A stretch of DNA of 64,000 nt from Nevskiaceae bacterium (GCA_008012115.1 SSEB01000011.1:124001-188000); one strand, 5' to 3'; positions 48,899-59,407 are shown, numbered from the stretch's first letter. Numbers and translations are program-made. Notes: generated by a model not told the origin, from the letters alone.

Positions 48899-49495
48899 TC
48901 AGCCGGCGACCGGCAGCGGTCCGCTGAGGCTGGCCTCCAGGCGGCTCAGTGCGCGCTGGTGGCTGGCGGCGGCCAGTGCCAGGGCTGCCTGGTCGGCCAG
49001 CGCCTGCACGATTTCGAGATCGAGCGCCGTGATCTGGCGTGCATTGCGTCGGCGTATCAGGCACATCACGCCGCCGCTGCGCGGGTGGGCGTCGAGCGGC
49101 AGGCAGAGCATGGCGGGAATGTCGTCGGTGCGTTGACCGGCGCGCAGCGGCAATTCCTGCCCCAGGCGGTCGGCAGCGGTGGCGCGCCGTTGCAGCAAGG
49201 CATTGCGGATGGCTGGTGCTGCGCGTTTGAGCGCCTGCTGGGCGGTGCGGGCGGTCACGGAACTGAGGGCGGCGACGGTTTCGGTCGATGCGTCGTCGGA
49301 CGCGGTGAGGACATAGGCCTGGTCGGCATCGAGCACGTCGGCGGCGGATTGCAGGATGTCCTGGATGATGCGGCCGGCCTGGCCGGAATACTGCGCCCGT
49401 GATGGGGAAGAGCGGCGCGCAGGGGCAGTCTTGCGGACGCGCGCGTCGCCAACCTTCGGGCTGTCAGTATCCAGGGCCAGAATCTGCCGATCCAT
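48899..49495 (-). CDS. GAF-domain protein
   Basis: A 198-residue protein with a basic N-terminus and a GAF domain (about residues 38-185, with IIQDILQSAADVLDADQAYVLT, DIPAMLCLPLDAH and ITALDLEIVQALADQAALALA). No output domain is present. It lies upstream of the NreB-like kinase and shares its operon, so it looks like a detached sensor module, or an originally fused kinase now split. The ligand is unknown. Confidence 0.82.
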   Translation of the reverse strand: MDRQILALDTDSPKVGDARVRKTAPARRSSPSRAQYSGQAGRIIQDILQSAADVLDADQAYVLTASDDASTETVAALSSVTARTAQQALKRAAPAIRNALLQRRATAADRLGQELPLRAGQRTDDIPAMLCLPLDAHPRSGGVMCLIRRRNARQITALDLEIVQALADQAALALAAASHQRALSRLEASLSGPLPVAG

Positions 49496-49678
49496 TCACT
49501 TCTCTCCTTTGCGGCCGCGACACTGCGGGCAAATGACGCTGGCAATAGCCGTGCCAGCCACTCCGTGTCGTCTCAATCCAGGTGGGTCTCTCGCCCGGGC
49601 ATGGTAGCAATAGTGAGGGAAGACCCCCAAACACCGGGCTGAATTTCCCACAGACGGTCGCTGCCCGGCGACAAACCG

Positions 49679-51016
49679 TCATTCGATGTTCAGTTTTTTG
49701 ATCCGGTAGCGCAGCGAACGGAACGACATGCCCAGCAACTGCGCCGCTTTGGTCTTGTTGTAACGCGATTTTTCCAGCGCGTCGCGGATCGCCTGCTTCT
49801 CGATCTCCTCGATGTGCTCGCCCAGCCCGGCGTTTTCGGGCATCGGCGCCGGTGCCGCAAAGGCCGGCGCGGCGGCACGCAGTTGCAGATCGTCTGGCCC
49901 GATGTGGCTGCCGTCGCACAGCGTGATGGCGCGTTCGAGGATGTTCTCCAGTTCGCGGACATTGCCGGGGAACGGATACTCCAGGAGCTGGCGCAGCGCC
50001 GGCGGCGTGAGCTGCGGTGGTGTGCCGAAGCCTACTTCGCGCGCCAGCCGCGCGAGGATGTGCTCGGCCAGCAGCGGAATGTCGGCGCCGCGCTCGCGCA
50101 GGGCCGGCGTGCGGACCTCGATGACGTTGAGGCGGTAGTAAAGATCCTGCCGGAACGCACCTTTCGCGACCAGGTCGCCAAGGCTCTTGTGGGTGGCGGA
50201 GATGATGCGCACGTTGACCGGGACTTCGCTCTCGGCGCCGACGGGCCGCACCGCGCGCTCCTGCACTGCGCGCAGCAGTTTGACCTGCATGTGCAGCGGC
50301 AGGTCGGCGACCTCGTCGAGGAACAGGGTGCCGCCCTCGGCACTCTGGAACAGCCCGGCCTTGTCCTTGACGGCGCCGGTGAAGCTGCCCTTGATGTGGC
50401 CGAAGAACTCGCTCTCCATCAGTTCGGCCGGGATCGCGCCGCAGTTGACCGGCACAAAGGGCGCCTGGCTGCGCGGTCCGCGAGCGTGGATCAGGCGCGC
50501 GACGCGCTCCTTGCCGGTGCCGGATTCGCCGGCAATGTGCACCGGCGCCTGCGAACGCGCCAGGCGTTCGATCATTGCGCGCAGGTTCTGGATGCTGGCG
50601 TGCTCGCCCAGCAGACCGGCGGTCTGCGCGGCATCGCGGCTGTCGCCCTTGCGCAGCCGGAGGGCGCTGTCGACCAGCTTGCGCAGCGTCTCGATGTTGA
50701 CCGGCTTGGAGACGAAATCGAAGGCGCCGGCCTTGAGGCTCTCCACCGCCGCCTGCGCATTGCCGTAAGCGGTGATCATCGCGACCGGCATGCAGGGATG
50801 ATCGCGCTGGATCTGCTGCACCAGCGAGATGCCGTTGCCGTCCGGCAGGCGCATGTCGGTGATGCAGAAATCGAAGGCTTGCTGCGCCAGCAGCGCACGG
50901 GCGTCGGCCAGCGTCGCGGCTGCGCGCGTCTTCAGGCCCATGCGCGACAGGGTGATCTCCACCAGTTCGCGGATGTCCGCCTCGTCGTCCACTATCAGGG
51001 CCGTGGCCTTGTTCAT
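49679..51016 (-). CDS. pilR: sigma-54-dependent response regulator PilR
   Basis: A 445-residue NtrC-family activator. The receiver (Asp in ITDMRLPDGNG) is followed by an AAA+ domain with Walker A GESGTGKE, the sigma-54 contact loop GSFTGA (a Ser variant of GAFTGA), Walker B GGTLFLDEVADL and the arginine-finger region. The C-terminal Fis-type HTH is NKTKAAQLLGMSFRSLRYRIKKL. It activates type IV pilin transcription in relatives. The pilS gene precedes it by 6 bases. No pilin genes are in the window. Confidence 0.94.
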   Translation of the reverse strand: MNKATALIVDDEADIRELVEITLSRMGLKTRAAATLADARALLAQQAFDFCITDMRLPDGNGISLVQQIQRDHPCMPVAMITAYGNAQAAVESLKAGAFDFVSKPVNIETLRKLVDSALRLRKGDSRDAAQTAGLLGEHASIQNLRAMIERLARSQAPVHIAGESGTGKERVARLIHARGPRSQAPFVPVNCGAIPAELMESEFFGHIKGSFTGAVKDKAGLFQSAEGGTLFLDEVADLPLHMQVKLLRAVQERAVRPVGAESEVPVNVRIISATHKSLGDLVAKGAFRQDLYYRLNVIEVRTPALRERGADIPLLAEHILARLAREVGFGTPPQLTPPALRQLLEYPFPGNVRELENILERAITLCDGSHIGPDDLQLRAAAPAFAAPAPMPENAGLGEHIEEIEKQAIRDALEKSRYNKTKAAQLLGMSFRSLRYRIKKLNIE

Positions 51017-51022
51017 CGTCCT

Positions 51023-52618
51023 CTATCGCTTGTCAGTGCCGAACAGGATACGGAAGCACGCGCCCTGCTCCGGTGTTTGCGGCGGCACGTACAGCAGCCG
51101 CGCCTGATTGTATTCGCATAGCTCGCGCGACAGATAAAGACCCAGCCCGGTGCCCTGGGGCGCGGTGGTGAAGAACGGCTCGAACACGTGCTCGAACAGT
51201 TCGGTTGGAATGCCGGGGCCATTGTCGCGCACATCCAGCCAGGGCTGGCTGCTGTCGGCATCGCGGCCCGCACTCAGCAGCACCACGATATTGCGGCCGG
51301 CCGCGTGCTCGAAACTGTTGTCCCAGAGATTGAACAGCACCTGCTGCAGGTGATCGGGATCGAAACGCACCTGCAGCTCCGTCGGCAGGTCGGCCAGCTC
51401 GATCGGCCGCGGTTGCTGCTGGAAACCCTCTTGGTAGAGGCCGGCGGTGCGGATCAGCCAACTCTTGAGCGGCAGGGTGGCCAGCTCGCGGGCGTCGCGC
51501 CGCGAAATGTCGAGCACATCGCGCACGATCTTCTCGATGCGTGCGCCGTGGCGCTGGATCATGTCGAGCAGGCGCTGGTCCTCGCCCTGCAGGTGGCTGG
51601 ATTCGGCCAGCAGTTGCCCGGCATGGCTGATTGCCGCCAGCGGATTGCGGATTTCATGGGCGATGCTGGCCGACAAGCGGCCCAGCGATGCCAGTTTCAT
51701 CTGCTGGGCCTGCTCGCGCAGGGCAGCGGCATCTTCCAGCAGGATCAGCACCGGCGCCTGTTCGCCCCAGCCCAGGCGGGTGAACCGAGGCAGCACATCG
51801 ACCATGCCGGCGCGCAGTGGCTGCACATCGTGCGCGTCCCCGTCCAGCCAGCGCGCCAGCGCCAGTGCCAGCGGCGGGCTCAGTTCCTGCAGCGGCCGGC
51901 CGTTGGTCAGCAGCGTGCGCAGCAGGCGCTGCGCGGCGGCGTTGAAACTGCGCAGGCGCTGCTGGGCGTCAACCACCAGCACGCCCGTCTGCATGCTTTC
52001 GATGATGTTTTCATTGAGTCGCGACATGCTGGCGAGATCGCTGCCGACGCGTTCGGCGAGGGCCTCGCTGCGGCGCGCGCGCATGGCCACGGTATTGGAG
52101 GCCATCATGGTGGCGAAGAACATCAGGCCCAGCATGCCGGTGGCGGTGAACTCGGTGGCGGCGAAACCGATCGACGACTGGCGCAACAGTTCCTCGCCGA
52201 ACATGGTCAGCGTCGCCGCCGCCGACTGCACCAGCGCCAGCCGCGGTGTCAGCAGAATGGCGCAGGCGATGCCCGGCGTGATCAGCAGGATGCCCATGCC
52301 GTTGGGCACACCACCGCTGGTGTAGACCAGCAGGCCGATGGCGAAGGTGTCGACCGCGAACTGGATCTGCGCCTGCACCAGCAGACGCGGGCGACGCCAC
52401 AGCAGCGGCAGCAGCAGGAGCAGCGCCGCCACCGCGTAGGTGTTGCAGGTGAATCGGAACAGCCGAGGCAGCGTCTGCTCGAAGATCACTAGGCTGTAGC
52501 CGCTTTGGTAGGCGACGAGCAGCGCGCTGATCAGCACCAGCCGGTAGAGCGAGAGCAGGCGCAGGATGCGCCAGTCTTCCGGCGCCTCTGGCACCGGGGT
52601 CGCCGGTGTGTGGATCAT
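51023..52618 (-). CDS. pilS: sensor histidine kinase PilS
   Basis: A 531-residue membrane kinase with six membrane segments (residues about 24-190), a PAS-like domain (about 205-320), HisKA with SIAHEIRNPLAAISHAG, and HATPase with LWDNSFEHA, DNGPGIP and GTGLGLYLSREL. This is the PilS layout, which in Pseudomonas senses pilin levels in the membrane. The ATG at 52618 overlaps the upstream small gene by 4 bases. It pairs with pilR. Confidence 0.93.
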   Translation of the reverse strand: MIHTPATPVPEAPEDWRILRLLSLYRLVLISALLVAYQSGYSLVIFEQTLPRLFRFTCNTYAVAALLLLLPLLWRRPRLLVQAQIQFAVDTFAIGLLVYTSGGVPNGMGILLITPGIACAILLTPRLALVQSAAATLTMFGEELLRQSSIGFAATEFTATGMLGLMFFATMMASNTVAMRARRSEALAERVGSDLASMSRLNENIIESMQTGVLVVDAQQRLRSFNAAAQRLLRTLLTNGRPLQELSPPLALALARWLDGDAHDVQPLRAGMVDVLPRFTRLGWGEQAPVLILLEDAAALREQAQQMKLASLGRLSASIAHEIRNPLAAISHAGQLLAESSHLQGEDQRLLDMIQRHGARIEKIVRDVLDISRRDARELATLPLKSWLIRTAGLYQEGFQQQPRPIELADLPTELQVRFDPDHLQQVLFNLWDNSFEHAAGRNIVVLLSAGRDADSSQPWLDVRDNGPGIPTELFEHVFEPFFTTAPQGTGLGLYLSRELCEYNQARLLYVPPQTPEQGACFRILFGTDKR

Positions 52619-52812
52619 TCGGCGCAGCGGCCGCAGAGTCCCGAGCGGGAGAGGGCAGCCGCCGGCAGGTGGGTGCCGCATTTGGCGCAGCGGGCCATCG
52701 GCTCATAGCGCTCGGGCGGTGGCGGCTGCACGCGCTCGACATGGATGCGCACGCCGCGCAGGAGGCGCCAGACGATGAAGGCGGCGGCAGCGAGAAGCAG
52801 AAGACGGAACAT
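52615..52812 (-). CDS. PP0621 family small zinc-ribbon membrane protein
   Basis: A 65-residue protein with one N-terminal helix (residues 2-18) and a short C-terminal domain with CAKCGTHLPAAAL and CGRC, a likely four-cysteine zinc ribbon. Proteins of this PP0621 type commonly precede pilS. The ATG at 52812 starts at the membrane helix; the longer frame is not supported. Stop overlaps pilS by 4 bases. Confidence 0.85.
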   Translation of the reverse strand: MFRLLLLAAAAFIVWRLLRGVRIHVERVQPPPPERYEPMARCAKCGTHLPAAALSRSGLCGRCAE

Positions 52813-52998
52813 GAAAACGCTTTCGACGACGGATTTGGGTGGATTGTAGGCGTCCGCCGACACGGCGTCTTGCGTCAGCAAGCGGGTGCGGGAGGCGGAC
52901 GCGTGAAGCGCAGCTTGCCGCTTGGCGATGCTCGTTGTGTGCGGCTTTAAGAGACGCGCCAGTGCGGTGGTCGCGCGCCGAATGCTCTGTGGAACGGT
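52813..52998. other. upstream region of the pilS operon
   Basis: Non-coding on both strands as far as I can see. It should hold the minus-strand promoter for the small protein-pilSR operon. An isolated AGCGGGTG at 52881-52888 has no partner 110 bp away and no AT core. Confidence 0.4.
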
Positions 52999-53108
52999 CA
53001 CCCGCTGATGCCGCAGGGTGTGATGATCTTGTTATATAAAATTATTCAAAAAATTTTCCTATCAATATTTTTTAACATCGTGCTGCAGTGATCTGCTCAG
53101 AGCGGGTG
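52999..53108. repeat. 110-bp AT-island inverted-repeat element, copy 8
   Basis: Exactly 110 bp between CACCCGCT and AGCGGGTG. TTGTTA (31-36) and TTAACA at the right inner arm; G33, C49 and C78 are kept. It is the only copy between divergent genes, 75 bp before sucC and 186 bp before the small zinc-ribbon gene. Confidence 0.92.
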
Positions 53109-53183
53109 AGGCTTTTTTTGCCTATTGCCCTACCCTTCGACGACAATTCTGTTTTCCGAAGAACCGCAGCCTAGGGAGCCGGC

Positions 53184-54350
<1,167 letters not shown>

Positions 54351-54354
54351 GACC

Positions 54355-55224
54355 ATGAGCATCCTGATCGACAAGAACACCAAAGTCATCTGCCAGGGTT
54401 TCACCGGCAAGCAGGGCACCTTCCACTCCGAGCAGGCGATCGCCTACGGCACCAAGCTGGTCGGCGGCGTGACGCCGGGTCGTGGCGGCAGCTCCCACCT
54501 CAACCTGCCGGTGTTCAACACCGCGCACGACGCGGTGAAGGCCACCGGCGCCGATGCGACGATGATCTACGTGCCGGCGCCGTTCGCCGCCGACGCCATC
54601 CTCGAAGCCGCCGACGCCGGCATCAAGGTCATCGTTTGCATCACGGAAGGCATCCCGGTCAACGACATGGTCAAGGTGAAGGCCGCGCTGGCGGAGAAGA
54701 ACAGCGTTCTGATCGGCCCGAACTGCCCGGGCGTGATCACGCCGGGTCAATGCAAGATCGGCATCATGCCGGGCCACATCCACAAGCCGGGCCGTATCGG
54801 CGTGGTCTCGCGCTCCGGCACGCTGACCTACGAAACCGTGCACCAGACCACGCAGAACGGCCTGGGTCAGAGCACCTGCGTCGGCATCGGTGGCGACCCG
54901 GTGCGCGGCATGGGGTTCATCGACGTGATCAAGCTGTTCGAGAAGGACCCGCAGACCGAGGGCATCATCATGGTCGGCGAAATCGGCGGCTCCTCCGAGG
55001 AAGAGGCGGCCGAGTACATCAAGAAGAACGTGAAGAAGCCGGTGGTCGCCTACATCGCCGGCGTCACCGCGCCTCCGGGCAAGCGCATGGGCCACGCCGG
55101 CGCCATCATTGCGGGCGGCAAGGGCACGGCGGACGAGAAGTTCGCGGCGCTGGAGGCGGCGGGCGTCAAGACCGTGCGCTCGCCGGCGGACCTGGGCGCC
55201 GCCATGAAGTCGCTGCTCAAGTGA
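54355..55224 (+). CDS. sucD: succinate-CoA ligase alpha subunit
   Basis: A 289-residue alpha subunit with CoA-binding motifs ([33 protein letters not shown]), the SRSGTLTYE signature and the phospho-histidine region [10 protein letters not shown]. With SucC it makes succinate and ATP from succinyl-CoA. The stop is followed by two REP-like hairpins and then nadE. Confidence 0.97.
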   Translation: MSILIDKNTKVICQGFTGKQGTFHSEQAIAYGTKLVGGVTPGRGGSSHLNLPVFNTAHDAVKATGADATMIYVPAPFAADAILEAADAGIKVIVCITEGIPVNDMVKVKAALAEKNSVLIGPNCPGVITPGQCKIGIMPGHIHKPGRIGVVSRSGTLTYETVHQTTQNGLGQSTCVGIGGDPVRGMGFIDVIKLFEKDPQTEGIIMVGEIGGSSEEEAAEYIKKNVKKPVVAYIAGVTAPPGKRMGHAGAIIAGGKGTADEKFAALEAAGVKTVRSPADLGAAMKSLLK

Positions 55225-55240
55225 CAGACGAGGCCCGTGA

Positions 55241-55308
55241 TCCCCGCGCAAGCGGGGACTCGGCATCACCAAGGGCATAAGGCACTGGATTCCCGCCTGC
55301 GCGGGAAT
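55241..55308. repeat. pair of REP-like palindromes between sucD and nadE
   Basis: Two hairpins, TCCCCGC-GCAA-GCGGGGA (55241-55258) and ATTCCCGC-CTGC-GCGGGAAT (55289-55308). These match the widespread proteobacterial repeat built on CCCGC-N4-GCGGG, the second followed by GACGG. Together they could also act as a terminator-like stem before nadE. Confidence 0.75.
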
Positions 55309-55322
55309 GACGGGCAGTTTCC

Positions 55323-56984
55323 ATGTCGCAATCGCTGACCATCGCCGCCGCCCAGATCAATCTCTGGGTGGGCGACGTCGAGGGCAATGTCGGCAAGATC
55401 ATCGAGGCGGCGCGCAAGGCTCGCGACGAGCTGCGCGCCGACCTCGTCGCCTGCCCCGAACTGTCGCTGATCGGCTACCCGCCGGACGACCTGCTGCTGC
55501 GCTCGGCGGTGCCGCACCTGATCGAGCGCGGCGTGCGGCGCCTGCTCGACGAGGTGCGCGGCATCACGCTGGCGTTCGGCCTGCCGGAATACGCGCAGGG
55601 GCAGCTCTACAACGCCGCCTACGTGATCCGCGATGGTGAAGTCCTGGCGCGCTACCGCAAGCAGGAGCTGCCGAACTACGGCGTGTTCGATGAACGCCGC
55701 CATTTCAAACGCGGTCACGATGCCTGTGTCTTCACCCTCAAGGGACGCCGCATCGGCTTGACGATCTGCGAGGACATCTGGTTTCCGCAACCCGCCGCGC
55801 AGGCGCGCGCCGCCGGCGCCGAGATCATCCTCAATCTCAATGCCTCGCCCTTCCACGCCGGCAAGCGCGCCGAGCGCCGTCGCGCGCTCGACTCGCGTGT
55901 CGCCGAGAATGGCCTGCCGATCGTTTACGTCAATTGCGTCGGCGGCCAGGACGACATCGTGTTCGACGGCGACTCCTGCGCCTTGCGCTCCGATGGCAGC
56001 GTGGCGTTTTCGGCGCCGCCCTTCGAGGAGGGCGTGTATCCCATCCGCTTCGACGGCACCGTTCCGAGCGGTGCCCAGCACGAGGCCCTGAGCGAGGAGG
56101 CGCTGGTCTATCGCGCCCTGGTGCAGGGCGTGCGCGACTACGTCAACCGCAACGGTTTCCCCGGCGCCCTGGTCGGCATGTCCGGCGGCATCGACTCGGC
56201 GCTGGTCGCCGCCATCGCGGCGGACGCGCTGGGCCCGGAGCGGGTGTGGGGCGTGTCGCTGCCCTCGCGGTACACCGCCGACATGTCCAACGACGATGCG
56301 CGCATCCAGGCCGAGCGCATGGGGATCCGCTATTCGCTGCTGCCGATCGAGCCGATGTTCCAGACGGTCACCGGCACGCTGGCGGAGACCTTCGCCGGCC
56401 GCGCGGTGGATCTGACCGAGGAGAACATCCAGTCGCGTTCGCGCGGCCTGCTGCTGATGGCGCTGTCCAACAAGTTCGGCCACGTGGTGCTGCCGACCGG
56501 CAACAAGAGCGAGATGGCGGTGGGCTACGCCACGCTCTACGGCGACATGTGCGGCGGCTACGCGCCGATCAAGGACGTCTACAAGACGCTGGTGTACCGG
56601 CTCTGCCGCTACCGCAACACGCTGCCGGCCCCGGCTTCACTCGAAGCCGGTCAGCGCCGGGGCGGGCCCCAGGGGCCCGTGATTCCCGAGCGCGTGCTGA
56701 CGCGTCCGCCGTCGGCGGAATTGCGGCCGGATCAGAAGGACTCCGACTCGCTGCCGCCCTACGAGGTGCTCGATCCCATCCTCGAGGCCTACGTCGAGAA
56801 GCAGTTGTCGATCCCGGAGATCGTTGCACGCGGTTTCGCCGAGGCGGATGTGCGGCGCGTTGCCAGCTTGGTGCGGCGCGCGGAGTACAAGCGCCGCCAG
56901 GCAGCGCCCGGCCCCAAGGTCACCGCCTGTGCCTTCGGGCGCGAGCGGCGCTATCCGATCACGGCGGTCTACGGCGATATCTGA
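55323..56984 (+). CDS. nadE: glutamine-hydrolysing NAD+ synthase
   Basis: A 553-residue two-domain enzyme. The N-terminal nitrilase domain supplies ammonia from glutamine (Glu in CPELSLIGYP, Lys in YRKQELPNYGVFDERRHF, Cys in LTICEDIWFP). The C-terminal NAD synthase domain has the P-loop SGGIDSALVAA and PTGNKSEMAVGY. An extra stretch of about 13 residues (PAPASLEAGQRRG) before PVIPERVLTRPPSAEL is encoded by a palindrome (56631-56678) and is absent from relatives as I recall them. A weak ribosome binding site; the gene is separated from sucD by REP-like hairpins. Confidence 0.94.
   Translation: MSQSLTIAAAQINLWVGDVEGNVGKIIEAARKARDELRADLVACPELSLIGYPPDDLLLRSAVPHLIERGVRRLLDEVRGITLAFGLPEYAQGQLYNAAYVIRDGEVLARYRKQELPNYGVFDERRHFKRGHDACVFTLKGRRIGLTICEDIWFPQPAAQARAAGAEIILNLNASPFHAGKRAERRRALDSRVAENGLPIVYVNCVGGQDDIVFDGDSCALRSDGSVAFSAPPFEEGVYPIRFDGTVPSGAQHEALSEEALVYRALVQGVRDYVNRNGFPGALVGMSGGIDSALVAAIAADALGPERVWGVSLPSRYTADMSNDDARIQAERMGIRYSLLPIEPMFQTVTGTLAETFAGRAVDLTEENIQSRSRGLLLMALSNKFGHVVLPTGNKSEMAVGYATLYGDMCGGYAPIKDVYKTLVYRLCRYRNTLPAPASLEAGQRRGGPQGPVIPERVLTRPPSAELRPDQKDSDSLPPYEVLDPILEAYVEKQLSIPEIVARGFAEADVRRVASLVRRAEYKRRQAAPGPKVTACAFGRERRYPITAVYGDI
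56631..56678. repeat. palindromic in-frame insertion in nadE
   Basis: A hairpin CCGGCTTC-ACTC-GAAGCCGG (56631-56650) is followed by a perfect palindrome GGGCCCC-A-GGGGCCC (56664-56678), all inside the nadE reading frame. It looks like a small repeat inserted in frame in a surface loop. Confidence 0.6.
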
Positions 56985-57099
56985 GCGATCGCGCCTCGCG
57001 CGGCTTGCAGCCGCCGACGCGGCGCCGCGTCATCATCCTCAGCGGCCGGAGGCCCGGCCATCAAGCCATGCGGCGGCGCAGCCACCGCGTAACGGGTGG

Positions 57100-58335
57100 T
57101 TACGGCGTCGCCGCGGGTTTCGCGGTGTCCGGCGCCTGCGGGCTGGCGGGGGAGGCTGGCGCCGCCGGCGCCTTCTGGTCGGCGGCCGGCGTGGCGCTGT
57201 CCGCCTTGGCTTTGGCGGTCGCGTCGTCGTCGTACGGCTCCATGTAGATGCGGAAGCCGTCGCCACGAATCTCGTTGTCCTTGGCGGCTGGCGCGGCAGC
57301 GGCTTTGCCGCTGGCGTCGGTTGCGGGCGCAGCCGCGGGCGCCGGCTGGGTCGGAATGATCAGGGTCGGACCTTCGACTTCCTGGCTGCCCGGCGTGAAC
57401 AACTGGCGCAGCCAGCTCTTCTTTTCCGGCTTGGCGTCACCCGTCTGCGCCGCTGGCGGCGGTGGCGTGGCGGACGACGGGGTGGAACTGCCGAAGCTGA
57501 ACCAGCCGGGCTTCTTGGCCGGCAGCGGATAGTCGCTCTGTTGCGGCGGCAGCGTACGCTGCACGGCGAGCAGCTTGGCGGCATCCGCGGCCTGCTCGGG
57601 CAGGCCGGCCTTGCGGTACGAGACCTCCAGCGCGGCCAGGGCATCGGTGGTGGCCGGAGCGCCCGGGTACTGCGACACGATCTGCTCGGCGCGCTTGGCG
57701 GCGGCGAGGAAGGCGCCGCGGCGCATGTAGTAGTCGACCACGTGCATCTCGTGGCGTGCGATGCGGTTGCGCAGGTCGATCATGTGCTGGCGCGCGTCGC
57801 CGGTGTAGCGGCTGGTGGGGTATTTCTGCGCCAGCAGCGAGAAGTCGTCGAAGGCGCGACGCAGGTAGCCGATGTCTTCCTTGGTGGCGTCGAGGCCCAG
57901 CGCACCGGACAGACCTTCCTCGCGGGTGGAATTGATGAGACCCTTGAGGTACTGCACGTAGTCGGCGGCGGGGTGGCGCGGATGCTCCTTCAGGAAGCGG
58001 TCCGCCGAGACCAGCGCATCGTCGGCCTGATAGCTGCGATACTGCGCGTAGATGCGCTCGAGATCGGCCTGGGTCGCATACTCGGTGAAGGGAAAGCGCG
58101 TGGCGATGGCGTTGTAGCGGCTCAGCGCAGTGGAGAAGTCGTTGCTGTCGAGCGCCTGGCGCGCGTCCCGATACAATTCGTCGGCGGCCAGCCGCTGCTC
58201 CCGCGCCGCGCGTGAGTCCGGCTTGAGCGGGTTGTCCAGCGGTATCGGCTTGTCCTTCGCTCCGGAGGACGAACAGGCTGCGGCGGCGAGAGTCAGCGCG
58301 ACGGCGATCGCGCGCAGCAAATGGGATGATTTCAT
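57100..58335 (-). CDS. bamD: outer membrane assembly lipoprotein BamD with long C-terminal tail
   Basis: A 411-residue lipoprotein (signal with AAAAC, Cys about 21). The TPR domain (about residues 40-260, with RYNAIATRFPFTEYATQADL and RFLKEHPRHPAADYVQYLKG) is typical of BamD, part of the Bam complex that inserts outer-membrane proteins. Beyond residue about 265 there is an unusual tail of about 145 residues rich in Pro, Ala, Lys and Asp; E. coli BamD is about 245 residues. The ATG at 58335 gives the signal peptide. Divergent from rluD (37-base gap), the conserved gammaproteobacterial arrangement. Confidence 0.92.
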   Translation of the reverse strand: MKSSHLLRAIAVALTLAAAACSSSGAKDKPIPLDNPLKPDSRAAREQRLAADELYRDARQALDSNDFSTALSRYNAIATRFPFTEYATQADLERIYAQYRSYQADDALVSADRFLKEHPRHPAADYVQYLKGLINSTREEGLSGALGLDATKEDIGYLRRAFDDFSLLAQKYPTSRYTGDARQHMIDLRNRIARHEMHVVDYYMRRGAFLAAAKRAEQIVSQYPGAPATTDALAALEVSYRKAGLPEQAADAAKLLAVQRTLPPQQSDYPLPAKKPGWFSFGSSTPSSATPPPPAAQTGDAKPEKKSWLRQLFTPGSQEVEGPTLIIPTQPAPAAAPATDASGKAAAAPAAKDNEIRGDGFRIYMEPYDDDATAKAKADSATPAADQKAPAAPASPASPQAPDTAKPAATP

Positions 58336-58372
58336 TGAACGGGAACGAATTAGTGAGCCGCGAGTATAGCCG

Positions 58373-59407
58373 ATGACCGACGCGCAAAAGCCTGCAGCGA
58401 CGGGCGATGAAGAAGACCTGCGCCACAGCCGGGAGGTTCCCGACGAACTCGACGGCCAGCGCCTGGACGTGGCCTGCGCCAAGCTGTTCGACGCCTGGTC
58501 GCGGGCGCGCCTGCAGGCCTGGATCGGCGAGGGCCGCGTGCGTCTCAATGGCGCGCCGGCGGACAAGCCGCGCCTGCCGGTCCACGCCGGCGACCTGCTG
58601 GAACTCGACGCGGAACCCGAGGCCGACGTCACCGTGCGGCCGGAGGCCATCGCGCTGGACATCGTGCATCGCGACAAGGCCATCGCCGTGATCAACAAGC
58701 CGGCCGGCCTGACCGTGCATCCCGGTGCGGGTGTGTCTTCCGGCACGCTGCAGAACGCCCTGCTGCATCACTTTCCGCAGACCGCGGCGGTGCCGCGCGC
58801 GGGTCTGGTGCACCGGCTCGACAAGGACACCTCCGGGCTGCTGGTGGTGGCGCTGACGCTGCCGGCGCACGCCAAGCTGGCGGCGGCGATTTCGGAGCAC
58901 GCCTTCCGCCGCGAATACGACGCCATCGTGCACGGCGACATGGTGGCCGGCGGCACGGTCGATGCGCCCATCGGACGTCACCCGCGCGAGCGCGTGAAGA
59001 TGGCGGTGCTGGAGCGCGGCGGCCGCGAGGCGGTGTCGCACTACCGCGTGCACGAGCGCTTCCCGGCGCATACGCACCTGCGTGTGCGGCTCGAGACCGG
59101 ACGCACGCACCAGATCCGTGTGCACATGGCGCACATCAAGCATCCGATCATCGGCGACGCCACCTATGGCGGCGATGTCGTGCGCGGTCGCGGCATGGAC
59201 GACCGGTTGCGCCATGTCCTCAAGGCGTTTCCGCGTCAGGCCCTGCACGCGCGCGAACTGGAGCTGACGCATCCGGTCAGCGGCAAGCTCATCGGCTGGA
59301 CGGCCGAGCCGCCGCAGGACATGCAGGACCTGCTCGCGGCGCTGCGCGAGGAAGCCGCCGCCAGCGCCGCGGCGGTCAGCAGCAAGGCCACCCGCTCTCG
59401 CGGCTGA
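58373..59407 (+). CDS. rluD: 23S rRNA pseudouridine synthase RluD
   Basis: A 344-residue pseudouridine synthase for helix 69 positions of 23S rRNA. An S4 domain (LDGQRLDVACAKLF) precedes the catalytic domain with HRLDKDTSGLLVVA (catalytic Asp) and LETGRTHQIRVHM. Its last five residues (TRSRG) and stop codon are encoded by the left end of AT-island copy 9, so the normal C-terminus may have been rewritten. It is normally followed closely by pgeF; here the 110-bp element separates them. Confidence 0.95.
   Translation: MTDAQKPAATGDEEDLRHSREVPDELDGQRLDVACAKLFDAWSRARLQAWIGEGRVRLNGAPADKPRLPVHAGDLLELDAEPEADVTVRPEAIALDIVHRDKAIAVINKPAGLTVHPGAGVSSGTLQNALLHHFPQTAAVPRAGLVHRLDKDTSGLLVVALTLPAHAKLAAAISEHAFRREYDAIVHGDMVAGGTVDAPIGRHPRERVKMAVLERGGREAVSHYRVHERFPAHTHLRVRLETGRTHQIRVHMAHIKHPIIGDATYGGDVVRGRGMDDRLRHVLKAFPRQALHARELELTHPVSGKLIGWTAEPPQDMQDLLAALREEAAASAAAVSSKATRSRG

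Noticed and set aside
52881-52888. An extra AGCGGGTG
   Set aside because: There is no CACCCGCT 110 bp upstream and no AT-rich core, so it is a chance match.
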